Shown here one piece after another: positions 54,452-64,000 of a stretch of 64,000 nt of DNA; within the stretch, counting starts at the first letter, position 1, and every line of letters starts with the position of its first letter. A program made the position numbers and the translations under genes. Source of the DNA: Siccirubricoccus phaeus (GTDB taxonomy: Bacteria > Pseudomonadota > Alphaproteobacteria > Acetobacterales > Acetobacteraceae). Location of the stretch: NCBI RefSeq assembly GCF_008360935.1, contig NZ_SRXO01000005.1:186001-250000 (forward strand), in the 5' to 3' direction. The notes beneath the pieces were generated by a model that worked only from the letters and a program-made list of their open reading frames with translations, did no database searches and was not told the origin of the DNA.

Positions 54452-55300
54452 TCAGCCGGCGTTGCGGATGGAGACGTGCCAGGGGATGACCAGCCGCTCG
54501 AGCTGGACGACGGCGACGAAGAGCGCGATGCCCATCGCCACTAGGATCAGCAGCGCGGACCACACCAGCGGCCCGTCCAGGGTCGCGGTGGAGGTCAGCA
54601 GCAGATAGCCGAGCCCGACATCCGAGCCGACGAATTCCGCCACGATGGCGCCCACCACGGCGGAGCAGATGGCGATCTTCAGCCCGGCGAAGATCTGCGG
54701 CAGCGCGGTGGGAATGCGCACCTTCAGGATGGATTTCACCGCGCCCGCGCCCATGGAGCGGACCAGGTCCAGCATGTCCGCCTCCACCGCCTTCAGCCCG
54801 GTAACGGAGGCGACGACCACGGGGAAGAAGGAGATCAGGAAGGTGACCGCCACCTTGGGCGGCAGGCCGAATCCCAGCCAGACGACGAAAAGCGGCGCGA
54901 TGGCGACCTTCGGGATGGTCTGGGAGCCGACGATGAGCGGCATCAGCATCCGCTCCAGCGTGCGGTTCAGCACCACCGCCAGCGCCAGCCCGATGCCGAG
55001 CACGGCGCTGACCAGAAAGCCCAGCAGCACCACCGCCGCCGTCGCCTTGGTGTGGCGCCAGAACAGCGGGGCGTCCTCCGCGATCTTCTGTGCGACCGCG
55101 ATGGGGGAGGGGAGGAGGTATTCCGGGATGGCGAAGAATTTCACCGCCCCCCACCAGGCCAAGCCGACACCGGCCAGCAGCAGCAGGGGCAGCAGGATGT
55201 TCAGCAGCCGCGCCGGCTCCGGCAGGGCGAGGCGGCGGGCCAGGGGGGCAGCGCCAGGTGCGGCGCCGGCCGTGGGCCCAGGGGCGGGAATATCGCTCAT
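54452..55300 (-). CDS. ABC transporter permease (TauC/SsuC class)
   Basis: 282 residues with about six helices and the BPD-transporter loop EADMLDLVRSMGAGAVKSILKV (EAA motif). N-terminal 30 residues are Ala/Gly/Pro-rich, then the first helix ILLPLLLLAGVGLAWW. Inner-membrane channel of the importer with the ATPase and binding protein. Overlaps the monooxygenase stop (ATGA); 10 bp precede the binding-protein gene. Confidence 0.93.
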   Translation of the reverse strand: MSDIPAPGPTAGAAPGAAPLARRLALPEPARLLNILLPLLLLAGVGLAWWGAVKFFAIPEYLLPSPIAVAQKIAEDAPLFWRHTKATAAVVLLGFLVSAVLGIGLALAVVLNRTLERMLMPLIVGSQTIPKVAIAPLFVVWLGFGLPPKVAVTFLISFFPVVVASVTGLKAVEADMLDLVRSMGAGAVKSILKVRIPTALPQIFAGLKIAICSAVVGAIVAEFVGSDVGLGYLLLTSTATLDGPLVWSALLILVAMGIALFVAVVQLERLVIPWHVSIRNAG

Positions 55301-56637
55301 GGCGCCAGATTCTCCCGCAGGGTCCGGCCTTCGTAGTGGCGGCGGAAGCGGCCGCGGCGTTGCAGCTCCGGCACCAGCAGCGTCACCAGGTTCTGCAGCT
55401 GCACCCGCGGCCCGCCCTGGCTGTGGCCCAGCATGAAGCCGCCGCGCTCGCCCGTCGCCTCGAACACCTCCTCCAGCCGATCGGCGATCTGCGCTGCGGT
55501 GCCGGTGCGGGTGTTGCTGTAGCCGGTGGCGGCGCGCAGGCCGTGCTGGAAGAATTCCTCCCGCGTCACCTCGCCATCCTCGCCATGCTCGGCGATCAGC
55601 AGCCCGACGAAGCCGACCGGGGAGGCATTCGCCGCCACGATCCGCTCCTGTAATTCCCGCAGGGTGAAGCGGGAGGGCAGGGTGGACATGTCGAAGCCGC
55701 TATTGTGGGAGAGCCAGACGCCGACCGCTTCCTCCGGCACTGCCTCGATGATCTTTTCTTTCATCGCCGCGGCCTCGGCGGCCGTTTCGGCGACGATCGC
55801 CTTGGTGGACCAGACGATGCCGACCTGGGACGGGTCGCGGCCCTTCTCGCGCAGGATCTCGTCCAGCTCCGCCCGCTGCTTCGCCATCAGCGGCAGGGAT
55901 TTCGTGGCGGCGAAGACGTGGTCCGCCACATGCGCCGCGGCCCGGGTGCCGCGGGGGGAGCCGCCAGCCTGGATCATCACCGGCCGCCCCTGCGGCGAGG
56001 ACGGCGCGTTCAGCGGCCCGCGCACCCTGAAGAAGCGCCCCTCATGGTGGATGGGCTTCACCTTCGCCGGATCGGCCACCTGCCCCGTCTTGCGGTCCCA
56101 GAGGAAGGCGCCGGGCTCGACGCTGGCCCAGAGCGCCTTGCAGACATCGACGAACTCCTCCATCCGGTCGTAGCGGACGGCGTGTTCCACCAGCTCGTCA
56201 TGGCCGTAATTCTGGTAGTCGGAGCGGCGCTGGGAGGTGATGACGTTGAACGCCATGCGCCCGTTCGTCACATGGTCCAGGCTGTTCAGCAGCCGCGCCG
56301 TGTAGAAGGGGTGCATGAAGGTCGAGGAATAGGTCAGGCCGAAGCCGACATGGCTGGTCACCCGGGACATCAGGGTGATCCAGGGCGACATGTCCATGCG
56401 CGGCCAGGCGACGCCCCAGCGGGCGGCGTCCTCGATGTCGTCCTTCCAGGTGTTCGGGATGCCGGTGCCGTCGCCGAAGAAGATCATGTCGAACAGCCCG
56501 CGCTCGCAGGTGCGGGCCACTTCCTCGAACAGGCCGGGATCGGGGTAGTTGGGGCCGACCCAGCTTCCCGGGTCGCGCCAGAGGGTCTCCACCTGGGTCC
56601 AGGAGATGTCGAGGGCGAGGTGCATGCGCCTGGGCAT
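55297..56637 (-). CDS. LLM-class flavin-dependent monooxygenase (NtaA/SnaA/DszA-type)
   Basis: 446 residues. Luciferase-like fold: PGLFEEVARTCERGLFDMIFFGD, PWITLMSRVTSHVGFGLTYS, NVITSQRRSDYQNYG, PVMIQAGGSPRGTRAAAHVAD (FMN site) and VGVWLSHNSGFDMSTLP. This class opens C-N or C-S bonds of imported compounds using FMNH2 from a reductase. First gene of the operon with an importer, so it probably attacks the imported substrate. ATG at 56637 starts the family N-terminus; the longer frame to 56682 lacks a ribosome-binding site. Confidence 0.93.
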   Translation of the reverse strand: MPRRMHLALDISWTQVETLWRDPGSWVGPNYPDPGLFEEVARTCERGLFDMIFFGDGTGIPNTWKDDIEDAARWGVAWPRMDMSPWITLMSRVTSHVGFGLTYSSTFMHPFYTARLLNSLDHVTNGRMAFNVITSQRRSDYQNYGHDELVEHAVRYDRMEEFVDVCKALWASVEPGAFLWDRKTGQVADPAKVKPIHHEGRFFRVRGPLNAPSSPQGRPVMIQAGGSPRGTRAAAHVADHVFAATKSLPLMAKQRAELDEILREKGRDPSQVGIVWSTKAIVAETAAEAAAMKEKIIEAVPEEAVGVWLSHNSGFDMSTLPSRFTLRELQERIVAANASPVGFVGLLIAEHGEDGEVTREEFFQHGLRAATGYSNTRTGTAAQIADRLEEVFEATGERGGFMLGHSQGGPRVQLQNLVTLLVPELQRRGRFRRHYEGRTLRENLAP

Positions 56638-58098
<1,461 letters not shown>

Positions 58099-58129
58099 TC
58101 CATCCCTCCTCCGGCGGAGCCAGCCCAGC

Positions 58130-59323
<1,194 letters not shown>

Positions 59324-59327
59324 CGCC

Positions 59328-60224
59328 ATGGCCGTTCTCGTCGACCGCAACACCCGCGTGATGACCCAGGGCTTCACCGGCGCCCAGGGCACCTTTCATG
59401 CCAGCCAGGGCATCGCCTATGGCTCCACCTATGTCGGCGGCACCACGCCGGGCAAGGGCGGCACCATGCACCCGGAGCTGAACCTGCCGGTCTTCGACAC
59501 GGTGGCGGAGTGCGTGGAGAAGACCCAGGCCAATGCCTCGGTCATCTACGTCCCGGCGCCCTTCGCGGCGGACGCCATCCTCGAAGCGATCGACGCCGAG
59601 ATCCCCCTCGTCATCTGCATCACCGAGGGCATTCCGGTGCTCGACATGGTGCGGGTGAAGCGGGCGCTCAGCGGCTCCAAATCCGTGCTGGTCGGGCCGA
59701 ACTGCCCGGGCGTCATCACGCCGGAGCAGTGCAAGATCGGCATCATGCCGGGCCATATCCACCGGGCCGGCTCGGTCGGCATCGTCTCCCGCTCCGGCAC
59801 CCTCACCTATGAGGCGGTGGCGCAGACCACGGCGGCCGGGCTCGGCCAGTCCTCCTGCGTCGGCATCGGCGGCGACCCGGTGAAGGGGCTGGACTTCATC
59901 GATGTGCTGGAGATGTTCCTGAAGGACGACGAGACGAAGTCCATCATCATGATCGGCGAGATCGGCGGCGAGGCCGAGGTGATCGGCGCCGAATACCTTC
60001 GCCGCGAGAATTTCGGCCCGGGCAAGCCGAACAAGAAGGTGGTCGGCTTCATCGCCGGCGCCACGGCCCCGCCGGGCCGCCGCATGGGCCATGCCGGCGC
60101 GGTGATCTCCGGCGGCAAGGACACGGCGGCGGCGAAGATGGAAGCCATGGCCTCGGCCGGCATCCATGTCGCGGACAGCCCGGCGGCGCTCGGCTCCACC
60201 ATGGTGCGGGCGCTGAAGGGCTAG
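59328..60224 (+). CDS. sucD: Succinate-CoA ligase alpha subunit
   Basis: 298 residues. CoA-binding [16 protein letters not shown] and [19 protein letters not shown]-like [32 protein letters not shown], and the phospho-His in [17 protein letters not shown]. Pairs with SucC. Ends in CTAG (60221-60224). Next come a CGGTCCC/GGGACCG hairpin (60239-60255) and GCGGCGGG/CCCGCCGC (60312-60332), terminating the operon. Confidence 0.98.
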   Translation: MAVLVDRNTRVMTQGFTGAQGTFHASQGIAYGSTYVGGTTPGKGGTMHPELNLPVFDTVAECVEKTQANASVIYVPAPFAADAILEAIDAEIPLVICITEGIPVLDMVRVKRALSGSKSVLVGPNCPGVITPEQCKIGIMPGHIHRAGSVGIVSRSGTLTYEAVAQTTAAGLGQSSCVGIGGDPVKGLDFIDVLEMFLKDDETKSIIMIGEIGGEAEVIGAEYLRRENFGPGKPNKKVVGFIAGATAPPGRRMGHAGAVISGGKDTAAAKMEAMASAGIHVADSPAALGSTMVRALKG

Positions 60225-60238
60225 GTGTGGGGAGGGCG

Positions 60239-60332
60239 CGGTCCCGGCGGGACCGGCCCCGGAAAGCGTCCCGGCCCTTCGCCAGGCGCCAGGGCAAGGG
60301 GGAATGCCAGGGCGGCGGGCCGAACCCGCCGC
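60239..60332 (+). terminator. Two hairpins after sucD
   Basis: CGGTCCC-GGC-GGGACCG at 60239-60255 and GCGGCGGG-CCGAA-CCCGCCGC at 60312-60332. They separate the mdh-sucCD unit from sucAB, whose promoter must lie in 60333-60501. Confidence 0.5.
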
Positions 60333-60501
60333 AAAAGCGGGGGTGAGACCCTATGTTAACCGGCGCCGGCGTCCTATCTGAGGTCCGCGCGGCGCCGGAA
60401 CGCTGTTCAGGTCCGCGCGTGCCCCGCGCGGCATCCCCGCGCGGCTTCCGCGCATGATGCAGTGCACCGCCGGCCGAGGATGGGCCGGCAGGGAGAAGAA
60501 C

Positions 60502-63387
60502 ATGGCCGGAGTGGACATTCTCGCCAGCGCGATGACGGGCGCCAACGCCGCCTATCTCGCCGATACCTATGCCCGCTGGGTGGAGAATCCCGGCAGCGTC
60601 GATCCTTCCTTCGCCGAGCTTTTCGCCGCGCTGAACGATGATGCGCGCGCCGTGCTGACCGATGCGCTCGGCGCCTCCTGGGCGCCCCGCCCGCGCGGCG
60701 GCTTCGCGCCGGAGCCGGAGGCGCCGCCCACCGCCAGGGGCAAGGACGGCAAACCCGCCCCCGCCGCCGCGGCGGACCCGGCCGCCATCCGCGCCGCGCA
60801 GCTCGATTCCATCCGCGCCCTGATGCTGATCCGCAGCTACCGGGTGCGCGGCCATCTGGAAGCGCAGCTCGACCCGCTCGGCCTGCAGCAGCCGAAGCCG
60901 CACCAGGAACTCTCCCCCGCCTTCTGGGGCTTCACCGAGGCCGATCTGGACCGGCCGATCTTCATCAACGGCGTGCTGGGGCTGGAGACCGCCTCGGTCC
61001 GCCAGATCCTCGAAGTCTGCCGCGCCACCTATTGCGGGCCGATCGGCGTCGAGTTCATGCATATCCAGGATCCGGAGCAGAAATCCTGGATCCAGCAGCG
61101 CATGGAAGGCGCCCCCTGGGTCCGCGCCTTCGACGCCGCGGCGAAGCGCCGCATCCTCTCCCAGCTCACGGAAGCCGAGGGCTTCGAGGCTTTCTGCGCG
61201 AGGAAATACGTCTCCACCAAGCGCTTCGGCCTGGAAGGCGGCGAGAGCACCATCCCCGCGGTGCAGACCGTGATCGAGACCGCAGCCGCGGCGGGGGTGA
61301 ACGAGATCGCCATCGGCATGGCGCATCGCGGCCGGCTGAACATGCTGGTGAACGTGGTGAAGAAGCCCTTCACCCAGGTCTTCTCGGAGTTCAAGGGCGT
61401 CGGCGCCAACCCCGACGACGTCCAGGGCTCGGGCGACGTGAAGTACCACCTCGGCACCAGCACGGATGTCGAGGTGGCGGGGCGCATGGTGCATCTCTCG
61501 CTGCAGCCCAACCCCTCACATCTGGAAGCGGTGAATCCGGTGGTCGCCGGCAAGGTGCGGGCGCGGCAGGACATGTCGGGGGACACCAAGACCCGGCATT
61601 CCGTCATGGGCATCCTGCTGCATGGCGATGCCGCCTTCGCCGGCCAGGGCGTGGTGTATGAGACGCTGGCGATGAGCCAGCTCATCGGCTACCGCACCGG
61701 CGGCACCATCCACATCGTCACCAACAACCAGATCGGCTTCACCACCGTGCCGGTGCATGCCTATTCCGGCCTCTACTGCACCGATGTGGCGAAGAGCGTG
61801 CAGGCGCCGATCTGGCATGTGAATGGCGACAACCCGGAGGCGGTGGTCTTCGTCTCCCGCCTCGCCGCCGAATTCCGCCAGCAATTCGCCACCGACGTGG
61901 TGGTGGACATCGTCTGCTACCGCCGCCACGGCCATAATGAGAGCGACGAGCCGGCCTTCACCCAGCCGATCATGTATGGCCGGATCCGCGAGATGAAGAC
62001 GACCCGCACCCTCTATGCGGAGCGCCTGGCCGCCGAGGGCACGGTGCCGGCCGAGGAGAGCCGGGCGGTGCTGGACGCCTTCAACCAGAAGCTTGAGGAA
62101 GCGCACCAGGCGGCGCAGAGCTTCAAGCCGAACAAGGCGGATTGGCTGGAAGGCCATTGGTCCGGGCTGAAGGCCGTGGCGGTGGGCGAGGAGGTGGAGC
62201 AGCTCCACGCCACCGCCGTCCCGCTGGAGACGCTGCGCGAGGTGGGCAGCGCGCTGGCGCGGGTGCCGGAGGGCTTCTCCGTCAACCCGAAGATCACCCG
62301 CCAGCTCGAGGCCAAGAAGCAGGCGATCGAGAGCGGCGAGGGCATCGACTGGGCGACCGGCGAGGCGCTCGGCTTCGGCACGCTGCTGCTGGAAGGCCAT
62401 CGCGTGCGCCTCTCCGGCGAGGATGTCCAGCGCGGCACCTTCAGCCATCGCCACGCCTATCTCGTCGACCAGAAGACCCAGGCGGAATACGTCCCGCTGA
62501 ACAACATCCGCGACGGCCAGCCGAAATTCGAAGCCTTCAACAGCCTGCTCTCCGAATTCGGCGTGCTCGGCTTCGATTACGGCTACTCGCTGGCCGACCC
62601 GCACACGCTGGTGCTGTGGGAAGCGCAATTCGGCGACTTCGCCAATGGCGCCCAGGTCATCATCGACCAGTTCATCGCCAGCGCGGAGACCAAGTGGCTG
62701 CGCATGTCGGGCCTCGTGATGCTCCTGCCGCATGGCTACGAGGGGCAGGGGCCGGAGCATTCCTCCGCCAGGCTGGAGCGCTACCTGCAGCTCTGCGCCG
62801 AGCGGAATCTCCGCGTCTGCAACCTGACCACGCCGGCGAATTACTTCCACGCGCTGCGGCGGCAGTTGAAGGCGAACTACCGCAAGCCGCTGATCCTGAT
62901 GACGCCGAAATCCCTGCTGCGGCACAAGCTGGCGGTCTCCTCGCTGGCGGATTTCGGCCCGGGCAGCGCCTTCCGCTACGTGATCCCGGAGATCGACGCG
63001 ATCGCGCCGGAGGAGGAGGTGAAGCGGGTCGTGCTCTGCACCGGCAAGGTCTATTACGACCTGCTGCAGGAACGCCGCGACAAGGGCATCAAGGATGTGG
63101 CGCTGATCCGGGTGGAGCAGCTCCATCCCTTCCCGACCGCCGGCCTGAAATCCGCGCTGGCGCCTTATAAGCGCGCCGAGGTGGTGTGGTGCCAGGAGGA
63201 GCCTGAGAATATGGGCGCCTGGACCTATATGGACCGGCGGCTGGAGAAGGTGCTGAAGGAGCTGGACATCGCGGCGAAGCGGCCGGAATTCGTCGGCCGC
63301 CGCGAGGCGGCGAGCCCGGCCACCGGCCTCGCCAAGGTGCACGGACAGGAACAGGAAACCCTGGTGCGGCAGGCGCTGGGCCTTTAA
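60502..63387 (+). CDS. sucA: 2-oxoglutarate dehydrogenase E1 component
   Basis: 961 residues, family-typical. N-terminal SucB-binding segment ANAAYLADTYARWVENPGSV, linker with Pro/Ala/Lys, then the TPP domain: GMAHRGRLNMLVNV, GDVKYHLGTSTDV, SLQPNPSHLEAVNPVV, QIGFTTVPVHAYSG, the metal motif around VNGDNPEAVVFVSR, and DVVCYRRHGHNESDEP. C-terminal transketolase-like halves (LPHGYEGQGPEHSSARLER) are present. Decarboxylates 2-oxoglutarate in the complex with SucB. ATG at 60502 with GGGAGAA upstream; a start at 60454 has none. Confidence 0.97.
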   Translation: MAGVDILASAMTGANAAYLADTYARWVENPGSVDPSFAELFAALNDDARAVLTDALGASWAPRPRGGFAPEPEAPPTARGKDGKPAPAAAADPAAIRAAQLDSIRALMLIRSYRVRGHLEAQLDPLGLQQPKPHQELSPAFWGFTEADLDRPIFINGVLGLETASVRQILEVCRATYCGPIGVEFMHIQDPEQKSWIQQRMEGAPWVRAFDAAAKRRILSQLTEAEGFEAFCARKYVSTKRFGLEGGESTIPAVQTVIETAAAAGVNEIAIGMAHRGRLNMLVNVVKKPFTQVFSEFKGVGANPDDVQGSGDVKYHLGTSTDVEVAGRMVHLSLQPNPSHLEAVNPVVAGKVRARQDMSGDTKTRHSVMGILLHGDAAFAGQGVVYETLAMSQLIGYRTGGTIHIVTNNQIGFTTVPVHAYSGLYCTDVAKSVQAPIWHVNGDNPEAVVFVSRLAAEFRQQFATDVVVDIVCYRRHGHNESDEPAFTQPIMYGRIREMKTTRTLYAERLAAEGTVPAEESRAVLDAFNQKLEEAHQAAQSFKPNKADWLEGHWSGLKAVAVGEEVEQLHATAVPLETLREVGSALARVPEGFSVNPKITRQLEAKKQAIESGEGIDWATGEALGFGTLLLEGHRVRLSGEDVQRGTFSHRHAYLVDQKTQAEYVPLNNIRDGQPKFEAFNSLLSEFGVLGFDYGYSLADPHTLVLWEAQFGDFANGAQVIIDQFIASAETKWLRMSGLVMLLPHGYEGQGPEHSSARLERYLQLCAERNLRVCNLTTPANYFHALRRQLKANYRKPLILMTPKSLLRHKLAVSSLADFGPGSAFRYVIPEIDAIAPEEEVKRVVLCTGKVYYDLLQERRDKGIKDVALIRVEQLHPFPTAGLKSALAPYKRAEVVWCQEEPENMGAWTYMDRRLEKVLKELDIAAKRPEFVGRREAASPATGLAKVHGQEQETLVRQALGL

Positions 63388-63418
63388 GGCGCAGCGCGGC
63401 GCGGGAAGGTAGCGAGAT

Positions 63419-64000
63419 ATGGCGACGGATATCCTGGTGCCCACCCTGGGCGAGAGCGTTTCCAGCGCAACGGTGGCGCGCTGGCTGAAGAAGGCCGGCG
63501 AGGCCGTGGCGGTGGATGAGCCGCTGGTCGAGCTGGAGACCGACAAGGTGACGGTGGAGGTGAATGCGCCGGCCGCCGGCGTCATCGAATCCATCTCGGC
63601 GGATGAGGGCGCGGAAGTGGCGCCTGGCGCGGTGCTGGGCGTGATCGGCGGCGCCGGCGCCGGCGCTGCCCCGGCCAGGCCGCAGCCCGCCCCGGCGGCG
63701 CCGGCCCCGGCGCCCGCCGCCGCGGCGCAGCCCAAGGTGGAAGCGCCGCGCGTGCCGGCCGGCCCGGTGGCGGTGCCCGGCGCGCCCGTTTCCGGCACCC
63801 ATGCGCCGCTGCCCGCCGCCGCCAAGATGATGGCGGAGAACAACGTGACGGCCGAGCAGATCGGCACCGGCACCGCGAAGGATGGCCGCATCAGCAAGGG
63901 CGACGTGCTGGACTTCCTGGCCCGCCCGGCGGCGGCGCCTGCCCCCGCCGCCAAGCCCGCCGCGCCCCGCGCCGAGGAGGCGGGCGAGGAGCGGGTGAAG
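63419..64000 (+). CDS. sucB: Dihydrolipoamide succinyltransferase (2-OGDH E2), 5' part
   Basis: 194 codons visible; the gene continues past the window. Lipoyl domain with the lipoylated Lys in VELETDKVTVEVNAPAAG (residue 43), an Ala/Pro linker (residues 78-120), then the E1/E3-binding domain PLPAAAKMMAENNVTAEQ with GTGTAKDGRISKGDVL. The catalytic domain is outside. 31 bp after sucA, so sucAB form an operon. GGAAGGT precedes the ATG. Confidence 0.96.
   Translation, partial: MATDILVPTLGESVSSATVARWLKKAGEAVAVDEPLVELETDKVTVEVNAPAAGVIESISADEGAEVAPGAVLGVIGGAGAGAAPARPQPAPAAPAPAPAAAAQPKVEAPRVPAGPVAVPGAPVSGTHAPLPAAAKMMAENNVTAEQIGTGTAKDGRISKGDVLDFLARPAAAPAPAAKPAAPRAEEAGEERVK

Noticed and set aside
61516-63954. 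812-codon minus-strand open frame opposite sucA and sucB
   Set aside because: Antisense of unmistakable sucA/sucB; composition typical of a shadow frame.

Overview
The window is a very GC-rich chromosomal segment of an alphaproteobacterium. Gene content and the style of its intergenic repeats point to Acetobacteraceae, probably close to Roseomonas; this is an inference from protein character, since no rRNA or other marker is present. I see no tRNA, rRNA, CRISPR array, insertion sequence or prophage. Sixty coding genes look intact or are cut only by the window edge, and two look broken.

Layout. 1-742: a candidate two-gene regulator/toxin-type unit with its own palindromic operator. 739-3496: the queuosine operon queA-tgt-queF. 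3834-19887: mixed housekeeping and accessory genes (GNAT, persulfide-dioxygenase-like MBL protein, amidohydrolase, DUF427, secreted phosphoesterase, lysozyme-like protein, cation P-type ATPase, amidase, phytase-like protein, ferredoxin-NADP reductase, Bug-type binding protein, Gfo/Idh/MocA oxidoreductase). 19954-23381: an iron-uptake pair (PKHD-type dioxygenase and TonB-dependent siderophore receptor). 25136-27692: a glycosyltransferase, two small genes and a frameshifted polymorphic-toxin-like gene behind an AT-rich promoter. 27815-34357: heparinase II/III-like protein, rpe with a repetitive tail, a cell-envelope-type glycosyltransferase, a minisatellite and a hydantoinase. 35472-40622: AlkA-like glycosylase, an OmpR-type two-component pair, the FTR1 iron permease under a Fur-like box, and gshB. 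40844-46749: histidine genes hisB-hisH-hisA-hisF-hisE, interrupted by a GNAT gene, a binding protein and a MNT/HEPN remnant. 46933-49544: hslVU followed by an AbrB-type/Doc toxin-antitoxin pair. 49597-56637: a molybdopterin oxidoreductase, EcsC and a four-gene LLM-monooxygenase/ABC-importer operon. 57145-64000: TCA-cycle genes mdh-sucC-sucD-sucA-sucB.

Genes act together as follows. QueA, Tgt and QueF make queuosine in tRNA. The siderophore receptor and FTR1 carry variants of the same 27-bp Fur-like box, so both probably respond to iron; the dioxygenase belongs to the same uptake function. HisB, HisH, HisA, HisF and HisE cover the central steps of histidine synthesis. HslV and HslU form one protease. 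Mdh, SucCD and SucAB cover adjacent TCA steps.

The strongest unexplained signal is a family of CTAG-punctuated hairpin modules between genes. Two copies 29 kb apart are 103/106 identical, and modules repeatedly supply the stop codon of the preceding gene. One module ends, and has apparently truncated, a HEPN gene. A second family of GC hairpins sits right after gene ends, often facing each other between convergent genes. Other notable items are a 7 x 24-bp repeat encoding an octapeptide tail on Rpe, a ~57-bp minisatellite, and the decayed toxin cassette.
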